This document shows positions 1 to 9,431 of a stretch of DNA of 64,000 nt, piece by piece. Source of the DNA: Streptomyces europaeiscabiei (GTDB lineage: Bacteria > Actinomycetota > Actinomycetes > Streptomycetales > Streptomycetaceae); NCBI RefSeq assembly GCF_036346855.1, contig NZ_CP107841.1:5026001-5090000 (forward strand), in the 5' to 3' direction. The notes under the pieces were generated by a model. The model was not told where the DNA came from. It searched no databases and saw only the letters and a list, made by a program, of their open reading frames with translations. Made by a program: the position numbers and the translations under genes. The stretch's first letter is position 1. Every line of letters begins with the position of its first letter.

Positions 1-264
1 CACCCCGGTGTCGAGAAGGACCTCGCCGACCGCGGGATCCTCTACGCACCGGACTACGTGGTGAACGCCGGCGGGGTCGTCCAGGTCGCCGACGAGCTCC
101 ACGGGTTCGACTTCGAGCGGTGCAGGGCGAAGGCCGCGAAGATCTTCGACACCACGCTGGCAATCTTCGCACGTGCGAAGACGGATGGCATTCCGCCGGC
201 TGCCGCGGCCGACCGGATCGCCGAGCAGCGGATGCACGAGGCGGTCGCGGCACGCGGTCGCTGA
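1..264 (+). CDS. vdh: Valine (Glu/Leu/Phe/Val family) dehydrogenase, C-terminal part
   Basis: Only the last 87 codons are in the window; the frame is open from base 1 to the TGA at 262-264. The residues ([19 protein letters not shown]) match the C-terminal NAD-binding end of amino-acid dehydrogenases of the Glu/Leu/Phe/Val family, with the typical AGGV turn. In Streptomyces the copy next to DUF3073 and purM is valine dehydrogenase, which oxidatively deaminates branched-chain amino acids to feed acyl-CoA pools. The assignment as Val rather than Leu dehydrogenase rests on this context, not on the fragment itself. A strong hairpin follows 13 bp after the stop. Confidence 0.85.
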   Translation, partial: HPGVEKDLADRGILYAPDYVVNAGGVVQVADELHGFDFERCRAKAAKIFDTTLAIFARAKTDGIPPAAAADRIAEQRMHEAVAARGR

Positions 265-277
265 GTCTCGGCGGACG

Positions 278-311
278 CGCCGTACGACCCTCATGCGGTG
301 TTCGTACGGCG
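278..311 (+). terminator. Terminator hairpin after vdh
   Basis: A perfect 10-bp stem, CGCCGTACGA pairing with TCGTACGGCG, with a 14-nt loop, lies just after the dehydrogenase stop. It has no U-tract, which is normal in high-GC actinobacteria. Confidence 0.65.
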
Positions 312-587
312 TCGGCCGGTACCCGTCGGCGGCTTTAGAGAGAACTCTCACTTCCGTCGGCGGGTCGCTCGCCCAGAAACGGTTAAAATCACCGTTGACC
401 AGCGGGGAAAGGGCTCCTCGCAGGTTCTGGGCACGGGCACGTCCTGCGGGCGACGTACCGTATGGGCGTGGGCTCAGGTACCGTGGAAGCCCTACGGACC
501 GGTCTCTCCACGGAGAGTCCGTTCTAGATCATGAACGCGTGTCAAGACTCTGGGGCCACCGAGCCCCGTATCCGAGGGGGTCGAGCC
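312..587 (+). promoter_or_regulatory. Leader/promoter region of the DUF3073 gene
   Basis: A gene-free stretch of about 275 bp upstream of the small acidic protein gene. It holds an AT-richer patch around 381-400 (GTTAAAATCACCGTTGACC), which could supply promoter elements, and a short palindrome CTCTCC-AC-GGAGAG at about 505-518. No ORF here looks real. Transcription start not determinable by eye. Confidence 0.35.
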
Positions 588-842
588 ATGGGGCGCGGCC
601 GGGCAAAGGCCAAGCAGACGAAGGTCGCCCGCCAGCTGAAGTACAGCAGCGGCGGTACTGATCTTTCGCGTCTGGCCAATGAGCTGGGCGCTTCGACTTC
701 GAGCCAGCCGCCGAATGGCGAGCCGTTCGAAGATGACGAAGACGACGACGACCCGTACTCCCAGTACGCGGATCTCTACAACGACGACGATGAGGACGAG
801 GACGAGGAGTCCGGTCCTGCGTCGCATCGTCGCGGGGCTTGA
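588..842 (+). CDS. DUF3073 family small acidic protein
   Basis: 84 aa. The N-terminus (MGRGRAKAKQTKVARQLKY) is basic and strongly conserved in actinobacteria, while residues 45-77 are a run of Asp/Glu (DDEDDDD, DDDEDEDEE). This bipolar layout is the hallmark of DUF3073. Function unknown; the basic head plus acidic tail suggests nucleic-acid or ribosome association, which is inference. The ATG at 588 was chosen because a GAGGGGG Shine-Dalgarno lies just upstream; an in-frame start 57 bp earlier has none. It runs convergently toward purM, each gene with its own hairpin. Confidence 0.9.
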   Translation: MGRGRAKAKQTKVARQLKYSSGGTDLSRLANELGASTSSQPPNGEPFEDDEDDDDPYSQYADLYNDDDEDEDEESGPASHRRGA

Positions 843-860
843 CTCCGTACCGCTGCGCTT

Positions 861-896
861 GCCCGGTCCTGGTGGGTTTCCACCGCCGGACCGGGC
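861..896 (+). terminator. Terminator after DUF3073 gene
   Basis: Stem GCCCGGTCC / GGACCGGGC (861-869 with 888-896), extended by an inner GGTGG..CCACC stem. It sits 18 bp past the DUF3073 stop codon. Confidence 0.75.
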
Positions 897-995
897 TTCG
901 TGCTGCCTCGCTCCGATTACCGGCACCCAGTGGGCAGAGGCCCTCTGTGTGGGGGTGCGTGCGGATGCGTTGTGGCTGGTCGCGCGGTTCCCCGT

Positions 996-1026
996 GCCCC
1001 TTGGGCGGCCATGCCGTCCAAGGGGC
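996..1026 (-). terminator. Terminator after purM
   Basis: Perfect 9-bp stem GCCCCTTGG / CCAAGGGGC (996-1004 with 1018-1026), 12 bp beyond the purM stop on the minus strand. Confidence 0.75.
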
Positions 1027-1037
1027 GTTTCGGTGTT

Positions 1038-2108
1038 CTAGTCGCGCGCGTAGTCGCCCACCAGTTCCGCGCCTGTCGTGTGGTCGGCACGATCCGTGAT
1101 CTCTCCCGCCACCCAGGCATCGACGCCGCGGTCGGCCAGGGTCGTCAGGGCGACGTCCGCGGACTCCTGGGGGACGATGGCGATCATGCCCACGCCCATG
1201 TTCAGGGTCTTCTCCAGCTCCAGACGCTCGACCTGGCCCGTTCTGCCGACCAGGTCGAAGATCGGGGCCGGGGTCCAGGTGGAGCGGTCCACCGTGGCGT
1301 GGAGGGTGTCGGGGATCACACGGGCCAGGTTGGCCGCGAGACCGCCGCCGGTGACATGGCTGAAGGCGTGGACCTCGGTGGTGCGGGTGAGGGCCAGACA
1401 GTCCAGCGAGTAGATCTTGGTGGGCTCCAGGAGCTCCGCGCCGAGGGTGCGGCCGAGTTCGGCGATCTCGGCGTCCAGGGAGAGACCGGCCTGGTTCAGG
1501 AGGACGTGGCGGACCAGCGAGTACCCGTTCGAGTGAAGGCCGGAGGCCGCCATGGCGATCACCGCGTCACCCGTACGGATACGATCCGGGCCGAGCAGGT
1601 GCTCCGCCTCGACGACGCCCGTGCCGGCGCCGGCGACGTCGAAGTCGTCCGGGCCGAGGAGGCCGGGGTGCTCGGCGGTCTCGCCGCCGACGAGGGCGCA
1701 GCCGGCCAGGACACAGCCCTCGGCGATGCCCTTGACGATGGCGGCGACCCGCTCGGGGTGGACCTTGCCGACGCAGATGTAGTCGGTCATGAACAGCGGT
1801 TCGGCGCCGCAGACCACGATGTCGTCCATCACCATCGCGACCAGGTCGTGGCCGATGGTGTCGTAAACGCCGAGCTGCCGGGCGATGTCGACCTTCGTGC
1901 CGACGCCGTCCGTGGCGGAGGCGAGCAGCGGGCGCTCGAAGCGCTTGAGGGCGGAGGCGTCGAAGAGGCCGGCGAAGCCGCCGAGGCCGCCGAGGACCTC
2001 GGGGCGCTGCGTCTTCTTCACCCACTCCTTCATCAGCTCTACGGCGCGGTCGCCCGCCTCGATGTCGACGCCCGCGGCTGCGTAGCTGGCACCAGTTGTC
2101 TCAGACAT
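1038..2108 (-). CDS. purM: Phosphoribosylformylglycinamidine cyclo-ligase (AIR synthetase)
   Basis: 356 aa, cytoplasmic. It catalyses ATP-dependent ring closure of FGAM to 5-aminoimidazole ribonucleotide, step 5 of de novo purine synthesis. The nucleotide-binding loop ATDGVGTK is at residues 65-72, the conserved GGETAEHPG near 142 and HSNGYSLVR near 200; length is normal for the family. The ATG at 2108 gives the usual N-terminus MSETTGASYAAAGVDIEAGD; the longer open frame upstream has no family match and runs into the purF gap. It lies 67 bp downstream of purF on the same strand, so the two are probably cotranscribed. Confidence 0.97.
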   Translation of the reverse strand: MSETTGASYAAAGVDIEAGDRAVELMKEWVKKTQRPEVLGGLGGFAGLFDASALKRFERPLLASATDGVGTKVDIARQLGVYDTIGHDLVAMVMDDIVVCGAEPLFMTDYICVGKVHPERVAAIVKGIAEGCVLAGCALVGGETAEHPGLLGPDDFDVAGAGTGVVEAEHLLGPDRIRTGDAVIAMAASGLHSNGYSLVRHVLLNQAGLSLDAEIAELGRTLGAELLEPTKIYSLDCLALTRTTEVHAFSHVTGGGLAANLARVIPDTLHATVDRSTWTPAPIFDLVGRTGQVERLELEKTLNMGVGMIAIVPQESADVALTTLADRGVDAWVAGEITDRADHTTGAELVGDYARD

Positions 2109-2175
2109 GACGGTGAGAACTTTCGTGTCGTACTGCGGCAGGTAAGCAGGTGTTACCGGCTGTCTACGGGCAGTC

Positions 2176-3702
2176 TTACGGGCGACGGATCGCGTCGGCC
2201 GCGGCCGTGGCGGCGGGGCCCGCCGCCAGCTCGGTCTCCAGGAGCCGCTTGCCGAGCAGCTCGGGGTCCGGCAGGTCCATCGGGTACTCACCGTCGAAGC
2301 AGGCACGGCAGAGGTTCGGCTTGGCGATGGTGGTCGCCTCGATCATGCCTTCGAGGGAGATGTACGAGAGTGAGTCGGCGCCCAGCGAGGTGCCGATCTC
2401 GTCGATGGTCATGCCGTTGGCGATGAGCTCGGCGCGGGTGGCGAAGTCGATGCCGAAGAAGCAGGGCCACTTCACGGGCGGCGAGGAGATCCGGATGTGG
2501 ACCTCCGCCGCGCCCGCCTCGCGGAGCATCCGGACCAGGGCGCGCTGGGTGTTGCCGCGGACGATCGAGTCGTCGACGACCACCAGGCGCTTGCCCTTGA
2601 TGACTTCCTTCAGCGGATTCAGCTTCAGACGGATGCCGAGCTGGCGGATCGTCTGGGAGGGCTGGATGAACGTACGTCCGACGTACGCGTTCTTCACCAG
2701 ACCCGCACCGAACGGGATGCCCGAGGCCTCGGCGTAGCCGATGGCGGCCGGGGTGCCGGACTCCGGGGTCGCTATGACCAGATCGGCCTCGACGGGGGCT
2801 TCCTTGGCGAGCTTGCGGCCCATCTCCACGCGGGAGAGGTACACGTTCCGGCCGGCGATGTCGGTGTCCGGGCGGGCCAGATAGACGTACTCGAAGACGC
2901 AGCCCTTGGGCTTCGCTTCCGCGAAGCGGGAGCTGCGCAGACCGTTCTCGTCGATGGCGATGAACTCGCCCGGCTCGATCTCGCGGACATAGGCGGCGCC
3001 GCAGATGTCGAGGGCGGCGGACTCGGAGGCGACAACCCAGCCGCGCTCCAGGCGGCCGAGGACCAGCGGGCGGATGCCCTGCGGGTCACGCGCCGCATAG
3101 AGGGTGTGCTCGTTCATGAAGACGAGGGAGAAGGCGCCGAGCACCTGCGGGAGGACCGTGTGGGCGGCCTCCTCGATGGTCAGCGGCTTGCCGTCCTCGT
3201 CGACCTGGGCCGCCAGGAGCGCGGTGAGCAGGTCGGTGTCGTTGGTGGCCGCCACACGCGGCGTACGGCCCTCCTGCTTGGGCAGGTCGGCGACCATCTC
3301 GGCGAGCTGGGCGGTATTGACCAGGTTGCCGTTGTGGCCGAGCGCGATGGAGCCGTGCGCGGTGGCACGGAAGGTGGGCTGGGCGTTCTCCCACACGGAG
3401 GCACCGGTGGTCGAGTAGCGGGCGTGACCGACCGCGATGTGACCCTGGAGCGAACCGAGCGAGGTCTCGTCGAAGACCTGGGAAACGAGGCCCATGTCCT
3501 TGAAGACGAGGATCTGGGAGCCGTTGCTGACCGCGATACCCGCGGATTCCTGGCCCCGATGCTGGAGGGCGTAGAGCCCGAAGTAAGTGAGCTTCGCGAC
3601 CTCTTCGCCCGGGGCCCAGACACCGAAGACGCCACACGCGTCCTGGGGGCCTTTCTCACCGGGGAGAAGGTCGTGGTTGAGTCGTCCGTCACCACGTGGC
3701 AC
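2176..3702 (-). CDS. purF: Amidophosphoribosyltransferase
   Basis: 508 aa. It commits PRPP to purine synthesis by transferring ammonia from glutamine to give phosphoribosylamine. The N-terminal Ntn-glutaminase nucleophile is Cys23 (DACGVFGVW), so a 22-residue propeptide is probably removed, as in B. subtilis-type enzymes. The PRPP motif VVVDDSIVRGNT lies in the C-terminal half, and C-terminal cysteines (including CRACF) fit a [4Fe-4S]-bearing PurF. The GTG at 3702 was chosen because it gives the family N-terminus MPRGDGRLNHDLLPGEKG; the reading frame upstream is not family-like. Downstream neighbour purM is on the same strand. Confidence 0.96.
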   Translation of the reverse strand: MPRGDGRLNHDLLPGEKGPQDACGVFGVWAPGEEVAKLTYFGLYALQHRGQESAGIAVSNGSQILVFKDMGLVSQVFDETSLGSLQGHIAVGHARYSTTGASVWENAQPTFRATAHGSIALGHNGNLVNTAQLAEMVADLPKQEGRTPRVAATNDTDLLTALLAAQVDEDGKPLTIEEAAHTVLPQVLGAFSLVFMNEHTLYAARDPQGIRPLVLGRLERGWVVASESAALDICGAAYVREIEPGEFIAIDENGLRSSRFAEAKPKGCVFEYVYLARPDTDIAGRNVYLSRVEMGRKLAKEAPVEADLVIATPESGTPAAIGYAEASGIPFGAGLVKNAYVGRTFIQPSQTIRQLGIRLKLNPLKEVIKGKRLVVVDDSIVRGNTQRALVRMLREAGAAEVHIRISSPPVKWPCFFGIDFATRAELIANGMTIDEIGTSLGADSLSYISLEGMIEATTIAKPNLCRACFDGEYPMDLPDPELLGKRLLETELAAGPAATAAADAIRRP

Positions 3703-3786
3703 GCCACCGAGTGTAGGCGAGATCGCGCACCGGTCCGAATCCGCTGATCTCGCCCGCCCCGGTTCCCGACTGCGGCCCCTCACCCG

Positions 3787-4608
3787 TCACTTGTCGGCGA
3801 CGGCACCGATACCCTCGTCGTTTTCGCTGGTCAGCGTGATACTGCGGTGATCGATCCGATACTCCACCGTGCCCTTGAAAAGGTCCAGGAGGCTCCGCTC
3901 GGCGGCCATGAGTGAGTCGGAGCACATCTTGCGGGTCGTCCGCGGATTGCCGAGAGTGATCCGGTCCTCGCTCACCGTCGCCTTCGCGGAGATGTCGTTG
4001 CAGCCGACGCTCCCGCTGAGCGTCCCGGCCTTCTTGTCGAGGGTGAACCAGGCCTTGCCCTGCGCGGCCTCGGGGAGCGAGGTGGCGACGTCGTGGTCCA
4101 TGAGGGAATCGATTCGCCACTTGGTGCCGTACAGCTCGGCGGACTTCTCCTCCGTCAGCTTGACGGAGTCCCCGTCACCCGTGGTGAGGGTGAGCCCGCC
4201 GTCGGCGGTCTCGGCCGTGAACCTCCCGGTGTCGAGCGTGCGGGCGAAGCTCTCCTCGAATTTCATCGGGGCGTCGCCGCAGGCCATCTCGGTGGACCGG
4301 CCCGCCTCGAAGTCGATGCCGTCGTCGTCGAAGGCGGCGGTCGAGCCGAAGGTGTTGCAGCCGTAGTTGCCGTTGACCTCGCCGTCGTCGGCGATCTTCA
4401 GATAGGCGCTGTCGGGGGCCTGTTCGGTCTTCCCGCCCACGGTGAGGCTGTCGACCTTCCAGCGGACCCCGGTGACCGAGGCCTTCGTCGTGTTCGAGCC
4501 GACGTTGCCGCTGCCGGAGTCGCCGGCCGACTCGGAACCACAGGCCGCGAGCAGCGGAAGCGGAAGCACGGCCAGGGCGGTGAGGGTCAGTCGCAGTCGC
4601 TTGTCCAT
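3787..4608 (-). CDS. META-domain lipoprotein
   Basis: 273 aa. The N-terminus is a lipoprotein signal (MDKRLRLTLTALAVLPLPLLAAC) with lipobox LLAAC and lipidated Cys23, so it is exported and anchored to the outer face of the membrane. Two META/HslJ-like repeats follow, at roughly residues 45-155 and 160-260. Each starts W-x-h-x-S (VRWKVDSL, TKWRIDSL) and contains G-C-N (YGCNTF, VGCNDI), the family signature. Function of META proteins is poorly known; HslJ relates to stress and antibiotic tolerance in E. coli. The ATG at 4608 is preferred over a GTG 36 bp upstream because it yields a clean signal peptide. It precedes purF on the same strand. Confidence 0.85.
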   Translation of the reverse strand: MDKRLRLTLTALAVLPLPLLAACGSESAGDSGSGNVGSNTTKASVTGVRWKVDSLTVGGKTEQAPDSAYLKIADDGEVNGNYGCNTFGSTAAFDDDGIDFEAGRSTEMACGDAPMKFEESFARTLDTGRFTAETADGGLTLTTGDGDSVKLTEEKSAELYGTKWRIDSLMDHDVATSLPEAAQGKAWFTLDKKAGTLSGSVGCNDISAKATVSEDRITLGNPRTTRKMCSDSLMAAERSLLDLFKGTVEYRIDHRSITLTSENDEGIGAVADK

Positions 4609-4663
4609 GGCGGTGGGACGGGTGAGGTGAGTGGGCGGTTCCACCGGGATTTCCGGGTCCGGA

Positions 4664-5461
4664 TCAGCTCATCAGGGGCAGCAGGGCGCTCAGGTCGGCC
4701 CGCTCCCCGCTCGCGCCGACCTTCGCCTCGTCCAGGGCGGCGGCCCACTCCAGGCGGCCGGTGGCGAGACGGATCCAGGTCAGCGGGTCGGTCTCGACGA
4801 CGTTCGGCGGGGTGCCCCGGGTGTGCCTGGGCCCCTCCACGCACTGCACGACGGCGTACGGCGGGATCCGCACCTCCGTCGAACCGCCGGGCGCCCGCGC
4901 AGCGAGGGTGTCGGCGAGCAGCCGGACGCAGGTGGCCAGGGCGTGCCGGTCGTACAGGATGTCGAGACCGGGGACGGCGTCGTTCAGGTCGTCGGTGTGG
5001 ACGACGAGCTCGATGGTGCGGGTGAGGAGGTAGTCGTCGAGCGCCATGCCGCCGGCGCGGGTGTCGACGACCCGGTCGCGCGGAGCGGCCGCGAGCCCCT
5101 CGGTGATCCGCTGCTCCACCCCCGCGTAGAGGGCGACGACGTCGGGGTGGGCCTCGGCCAGGTCGTGGCTGCCCTCGGCGATGGCACCGGCGTACGCAGC
5201 GGTGGCGGAGGCGTAGTCCAGGGGGTTCAGCTCGGCCTTCGGGGGCTCGGGCAGGTCCAGGGCCCGGTTGACGCTCTCCACAGCCATGGTGAGGTGTGCG
5301 GCCAGGTCCCGTACGGTCCACTCCCCGAGCCGGGTCGGCAGCGCGAGCTGTTCCTGGGTGAGGACGCCCATCGCCTCCCGTACGTGCCCGAACTGGGCCA
5401 GGACGGCCTTGCGGGTCTTGGCGGGGTCGTAGGCGCGGGGGCGTTTCCTGGCGGGCGGCAT
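4664..5461 (-). CDS. Maleylpyruvate isomerase-like / sterol-carrier family protein
   Basis: 265 aa. Residues about 15-155 form a DinB-like, mycothiol-dependent maleylpyruvate isomerase N-terminal domain: TRLGEWTVRDLAAHLTM carries the characteristic W-TV-DL--H pattern, and later comes the second helix IELVVHTDDL with a candidate metal His. The C-terminal ~100 residues resemble the SCP2-like tail of the same family. Such proteins are abundant in mycothiol-producing actinobacteria and few have known substrates. It lies 55 bp upstream of the META lipoprotein on the same strand and is divergent from the Uma2 gene. Confidence 0.8.
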   Translation of the reverse strand: MPPARKRPRAYDPAKTRKAVLAQFGHVREAMGVLTQEQLALPTRLGEWTVRDLAAHLTMAVESVNRALDLPEPPKAELNPLDYASATAAYAGAIAEGSHDLAEAHPDVVALYAGVEQRITEGLAAAPRDRVVDTRAGGMALDDYLLTRTIELVVHTDDLNDAVPGLDILYDRHALATCVRLLADTLAARAPGGSTEVRIPPYAVVQCVEGPRHTRGTPPNVVETDPLTWIRLATGRLEWAAALDEAKVGASGERADLSALLPLMS

Positions 5462-5586
5462 GGGCTGAGCGTATGCGGCCGCGCCTGCGTGGACTCCCGG
5501 TCACTCGAAAGTGTGGTCGACGGCGAAGTGCGCCCCGCCCCGACGCCCGCTGGCGACACTGGCCTTCGCCCGGAAAGGGGGGCAAC

Positions 5587-6171
5587 ATGACGGTTATGGC
5601 CGAGCGCACGTCTCAGATGTCGGTGGAGGAGTTCGAAACGATCGCTTCCGCCGCTCCCGAGACCGTCACGTTGGAGTTCATCAACGGACGGATCGGAGTC
5701 AAAGCGGTGGCGGACGGAGACCACGACACGATCGTGACGTGGCTTGCACGGCGCTGTATGCAGTCCAGGCCCGACCTGGATCTGTATCAGGGCCGAGGGC
5801 TCAGGGTGGAGTCCTATCGAGGGGGCAGGGCGAAACCGGATGCCGTGGTCACTCCCGAGGCCCACTTCGCGGGGCACGGCGAGTGGGCCGACCCCGAGGG
5901 TGCCCTCATGGTCGTCGAGGTCACCTCGTACGACTCCGACACCGACCGGCGGGACCGCCACGAGAAGCCTGCGGCGTACGGGCAGTCCGGGATCCCTCTG
6001 TATTTGCTGATCGACCGGGACTCGTGCACCGTCACCGTGCACAGCGGCCCTGACCGGCACGTCGGCGGTTACCGCGACGTACACACCGCGAAGTTCGGCG
6101 AGAAGGTCCGCATCCCCGGCCCGATGAACATCGAACTGGACACGGAGATCCTCAAGACGTACGTCCGCTGA
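5587..6171 (+). CDS. Uma2 family (DUF820) PD-(D/E)XK nuclease-like protein
   Basis: 194 aa. Shows the restriction-endonuclease-like core of Uma2 proteins: YRGGRAKPDAVV (the first Asp), then MVVEVTSYDSDTDRRDRHEKPAAY (E-V-T and a K in the next helix), then GIPLYLLIDRD. This family is greatly expanded in Streptomyces and cyanobacteria; its biological role is unknown. The ATG at 5587 follows a strong AAAGGGGGG Shine-Dalgarno; an open upstream extension lacks similarity. Followed by a bidirectional terminator shared with purL. Confidence 0.85.
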   Translation: MTVMAERTSQMSVEEFETIASAAPETVTLEFINGRIGVKAVADGDHDTIVTWLARRCMQSRPDLDLYQGRGLRVESYRGGRAKPDAVVTPEAHFAGHGEWADPEGALMVVEVTSYDSDTDRRDRHEKPAAYGQSGIPLYLLIDRDSCTVTVHSGPDRHVGGYRDVHTAKFGEKVRIPGPMNIELDTEILKTYVR

Positions 6172-6182
6172 CCCGAGACCGA

Positions 6183-6220
6183 GAAGCCCCGCCCGGACAT
6201 GTCGATCCGGGCGGGGCTTC
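6183..6220. terminator. Bidirectional terminator between Uma2 gene and purL
   Basis: Perfect 15-bp stem (6183-6197 with 6206-6220), GAAGCCCCGCCCGGA paired to its complement around an 8-nt loop. It lies between two convergent stop codons and can serve both. Confidence 0.85.
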
Positions 6221-6235
6221 GTCGTGTACGGGGGA

Positions 6236-8494
6236 CTACGCCAGCAGCGCCGGGATCGTGGCCTCGTGGGCCGTGCGCAGCTCCTCCAGGGGGAGGGTGA
6301 ACTCGCCCTGGATCTCCACCGAGTCGCCGTCGACGACACCGATGCGCGTGGCCGGCAGGCCCCGCGCGCCGCACATGTCGTTGAAGCGGAGTTCCTCGGA
6401 GCGGGGGACGGCCACGACGGCGCGGCCGGCCGACTCCGAGAGGAGGAAGGTGAACGCGTCCAGGCCGTCCGGGACGATCAGGCGCGCGCCCTTGCCGCCG
6501 AGCAGGGCCGACTCCACGACCGCCTGGATCAGGCCGCCGTCGGAGAGGTCGTGCGCGGAGTCGATCATGCCGTCGCGGGACGCGGAGATCAGGATCTCGG
6601 CCAGCAGGCGCTCGCGCTCCAGGTCGACCTGCGGGGGCAGACCGCCGAGGTGGTCGTGGACGACCTGGGACCAGGCCGAGCCGCCGAACTCCTCACGGGT
6701 GTCGCCGAGCAGGTAGAGCAGCTGGCCCTCCTCCTGGAAGGCGACCGGCGTGCGGCGGGCGACGTCGTCGATCACGCCGAGGACAGCGACCACCGGGGTG
6801 GGGTGGATGGCCACCTCGCCCGTCTGGTTGTAGAGGGAGACGTTGCCGCCGGTCACCGGGGTGCCCAGCTGCAGGCAGCCGTCCGCGAGACCGCGCACGG
6901 CCTCCGCGAACTGCCACATGACCGCCGGGTCCTCGGGCGAGCCGAAGTTCAGGCAGTCGGAGACGGCGAGAGGCTTGGCACCGGTGGTGGCGACGTTGCG
7001 GTACGCCTCCGCCAGGGCCAGCTGGGCGCCGTGGTACGGGTCCAGCTTCGCGTAGCGGCCGTTGCCGTCCGTGGCGATGGCGACGCCCAGGCCGGTCGAC
7101 TCGTCGACGCGGATCATGCCCGAGTCCTCGGGCTGGGCGAGGACCGTGTTGCCCTGCACGAAGTGGTCGTACTGGGAGGTGATCCAGGACTTGGAGGCCT
7201 GGTTCGGGGACGCCACCAGCGCCAGGACCTGCTGCTTCAGTTCTTCCGAAGTCGCGGGCCTGGGCAGCTTGTTCGCGTCGTCCGCCTGGAGGGCGTCCTG
7301 CCAGTCGGGGCGGGCGTACGGGCGCTCGTAGACCGGGCCGTCGTGCGCGACCGTGCGCGGGTCGACGTCGACGATCTTGCCGCCGTGCCAGAAGATCTCC
7401 AGGCGGTCGCCGTCGGTGACCTCGCCGATGACCGTGGCGATGACGTCCCACTTGTCGCAGATCGCGAGGAAGCGGTCGACCTTCTCCGGCTCGACGACCG
7501 CGCACATGCGTTCCTGCGACTCGCTCATGAGGATTTCCTCGGGAGAGAGCGTCGAGTCGCGGAGCGGGACGTCGTCCAGGGTCACGCGCATGCCGCCGGA
7601 GCCGTTCGACGCCAGCTCGGACGTGGCGCAGGACAGGCCTGCCGCGCCGAGGTCCTGGATGCCGACGACCAGCTTCTCCTTGAACGCCTCCAGGGTGCAC
7701 TCGATGAGGAGCTTCTCCTGGAAGGGGTCGCCGACCTGGACGGCGGGACGCTTGGAGGGCTTGGCGTCGTCGAAGGTCTCGGAGGCGAGGATGGAGGCGC
7801 CGCCGATGCCGTCACCGCCGGTACGGGCCCCGTAGAGGATGACCTTGTTGCCGGCGCCGGAAGCCTTCGCGAGGTGGATGTCCTCGTGCCGCATGACACC
7901 GATGGCACCGGCGTTGACCAGCGGGTTGCCCTGGTAGCAGGCGTCGAAGACGACCTCGCCGCCGATGTTCGGAAGGCCCAGGCAGTTGCCGTAGCCGCCG
8001 ATGCCCGCGACGACGCCCGGGAGGACGCGCTTGGTGTCGGGGTGGTCGGCCGCGCCGAAGCGGAGCGGGTCGACGACGGCGACCGGGCGGGCGCCCATGG
8101 CGATGATGTCGCGGACGATGCCGCCGACACCCGTGGCCGCGCCCTGGTAGGGCTCGACGTACGACGGGTGGTTGTGCGACTCGACCTTGAAGGTGACCGC
8201 GTAGCCCTGGCCGACGTCGACGACGCCGGCGTTCTCGCCGATGCCGACGAGCAGTGCGTCGGACTGCGGGGCCTTCTCGCCGAACTGGCGGAGGTGGACC
8301 TTGGAGGACTTGTACGAGCAGTGCTCGGACCACATGACGGAGTACATGGCGAGCTCGGCACCGGTGGGCCGACGGCCGAGGATCTCGACGACCCGCTCGT
8401 ACTCGTCCTTCTTCAGGCCCAGTTCGGCCCAGGGCAGCTCGACGTCGGGGGTCTCGGCCGCGTGCTCGACCGTGTCCAGAGGCGTCCGGCTCAT
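6236..8494 (-). CDS. purL: Phosphoribosylformylglycinamidine synthase subunit PurL
   Basis: 752 aa, the small-type PurL that needs PurQ (glutaminase) and PurS. Converts FGAR to FGAM using ATP and ammonia. Motifs include SEHCSYKSS (residues 56-64), [10 protein letters not shown] (102-111), [10 protein letters not shown] and the second pseudo-repeat GTGVG-type loops. Length is typical. The ATG at 8494 overlaps the purQ stop by 4 bp, showing translational coupling in the order purS-purQ-purL. Confidence 0.98.
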   Translation of the reverse strand: MSRTPLDTVEHAAETPDVELPWAELGLKKDEYERVVEILGRRPTGAELAMYSVMWSEHCSYKSSKVHLRQFGEKAPQSDALLVGIGENAGVVDVGQGYAVTFKVESHNHPSYVEPYQGAATGVGGIVRDIIAMGARPVAVVDPLRFGAADHPDTKRVLPGVVAGIGGYGNCLGLPNIGGEVVFDACYQGNPLVNAGAIGVMRHEDIHLAKASGAGNKVILYGARTGGDGIGGASILASETFDDAKPSKRPAVQVGDPFQEKLLIECTLEAFKEKLVVGIQDLGAAGLSCATSELASNGSGGMRVTLDDVPLRDSTLSPEEILMSESQERMCAVVEPEKVDRFLAICDKWDVIATVIGEVTDGDRLEIFWHGGKIVDVDPRTVAHDGPVYERPYARPDWQDALQADDANKLPRPATSEELKQQVLALVASPNQASKSWITSQYDHFVQGNTVLAQPEDSGMIRVDESTGLGVAIATDGNGRYAKLDPYHGAQLALAEAYRNVATTGAKPLAVSDCLNFGSPEDPAVMWQFAEAVRGLADGCLQLGTPVTGGNVSLYNQTGEVAIHPTPVVAVLGVIDDVARRTPVAFQEEGQLLYLLGDTREEFGGSAWSQVVHDHLGGLPPQVDLERERLLAEILISASRDGMIDSAHDLSDGGLIQAVVESALLGGKGARLIVPDGLDAFTFLLSESAGRAVVAVPRSEELRFNDMCGARGLPATRIGVVDGDSVEIQGEFTLPLEELRTAHEATIPALLA

Positions 8495-9171
8495 GCGTTG
8501 ACCAGCTTCTTGAGGATCGAGGTGAAGAAGGGGAGGCCGTCGGTGCGGCCGGTGCCGATCAGCGGCTCCACGGCGTGCTCCGGGTGGGGCATGAGGCCCA
8601 CGACGTTCCCGGCCTCGTTCGAGATGCCGGCGATGTCGCGGAGGGAGCCGTTCGGGTTGAAGTCGACGTAGCGGAAGACGACCCGGCCCTCCGCCTCCAG
8701 CATGTCGAGCGTGTGCTCGTCGGCGACGTACCGGCCGTCCATGTTCTTCAGCGGGATGTGGATCTCCTGGCCGGCCGTGTAGTCGGTCGTCCAGGCGGTC
8801 TCCGCGTTCTCCACCCGCAGCTTCTGGTCGCGGCAGATGAAGTGGCGGTGGTCGTTGCCGAGCATCGCGCCGGGGAGCAGATGGGCCTCGGTGAGGATCT
8901 GGAAGCCGTTGCAGATGCCGAGGACCGGCAGTCCGGCCTTCGCCTGCTCGATGACCGTCTCCATCACCGGCGAGAAACGCGCGATGGCCCCGGCCCGCAG
9001 ATAGTCACCGTAGGAAAAACCGCCGCACAGCACCACGGCGTCGACCTGGTGGAGGTCCTTGTCCTTGTGCCAGAGAGCGACCGGTTCGGCACCGGCGAGC
9101 CTGATCGCACGCTGCGTGTCCCGGTCGTCGAGGCTGCCGGGAAAGGTGACGACGCCAATACGAGCGGTCAC
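8491..9171 (-). CDS. purQ: Phosphoribosylformylglycinamidine synthase subunit PurQ
   Basis: 226 aa class I glutamine amidotransferase that supplies ammonia to PurL. The nucleophile elbow VLGICNGFQ places catalytic Cys at residue 87; [12 protein letters not shown] is at 50-61; the catalytic His-x-Glu lies in MPHPEHAVE near the C-terminus. It overlaps purL by 4 bp and purS by 4 bp, so the three are co-translated. Confidence 0.98.
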   Translation of the reverse strand: MTARIGVVTFPGSLDDRDTQRAIRLAGAEPVALWHKDKDLHQVDAVVLCGGFSYGDYLRAGAIARFSPVMETVIEQAKAGLPVLGICNGFQILTEAHLLPGAMLGNDHRHFICRDQKLRVENAETAWTTDYTAGQEIHIPLKNMDGRYVADEHTLDMLEAEGRVVFRYVDFNPNGSLRDIAGISNEAGNVVGLMPHPEHAVEPLIGTGRTDGLPFFTSILKKLVNA

Positions 9172-9431
9172 TTTCCCGCCTCCGCGACTTCCTCGACCTT
9201 GACGGTGAAGTCCTCGATCACGGTGTTGGCGAGGAACGATTCCGCCAGTTCATGGATGCGGGCGAGCGCGGCGTCGTCCACCGGTCCGTCAACTTCCAGT
9301 TCGAATCGCTTTCCCTGACGTACGTCGGAGACGCCCTCGAAACCGAGGCGCGGCAGCGCGCGCTGCACCGCCTGGCCCTGGGGGTCGAGGATCTCCGGCT
9401 TGAGCATGACGTCGACTACGACGCGTGCCAC
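9168..9431 (-). CDS. purS: Phosphoribosylformylglycinamidine synthase subunit PurS
   Basis: 87 aa. PurS bridges PurQ and PurL in the FGAM synthase complex. Residues [20 protein letters not shown] are the family signature. Two GTG codons six bases apart could start it; 9431 is preferred because a GGGAG Shine-Dalgarno sits 5 nt before it, whereas the GTG at 9437 would overlap that site. First gene of the purS-purQ-purL operon, divergent from lsr2. Confidence 0.95.
   Translation of the reverse strand: MARVVVDVMLKPEILDPQGQAVQRALPRLGFEGVSDVRQGKRFELEVDGPVDDAALARIHELAESFLANTVIEDFTVKVEEVAEAGK

Noticed and set aside
2109..2175. Purine riboswitch or regulatory RNA before purM or in the purS leader
   Set aside because: Gaps are short or lack the conserved purine-aptamer core; nothing supports one.
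900..2426. 508-codon plus-strand open frame opposite purM
   Set aside because: Antisense shadow of purM and purF; high-GC codon bias keeps opposite frames open. Residues are Asp/Gly/Val-rich without family pattern.
6224..8671. 815-codon plus-strand open frame opposite purL
   Set aside because: Shadow of purL; no ribosome site, no domain pattern, and it overlaps an obvious conserved enzyme completely.
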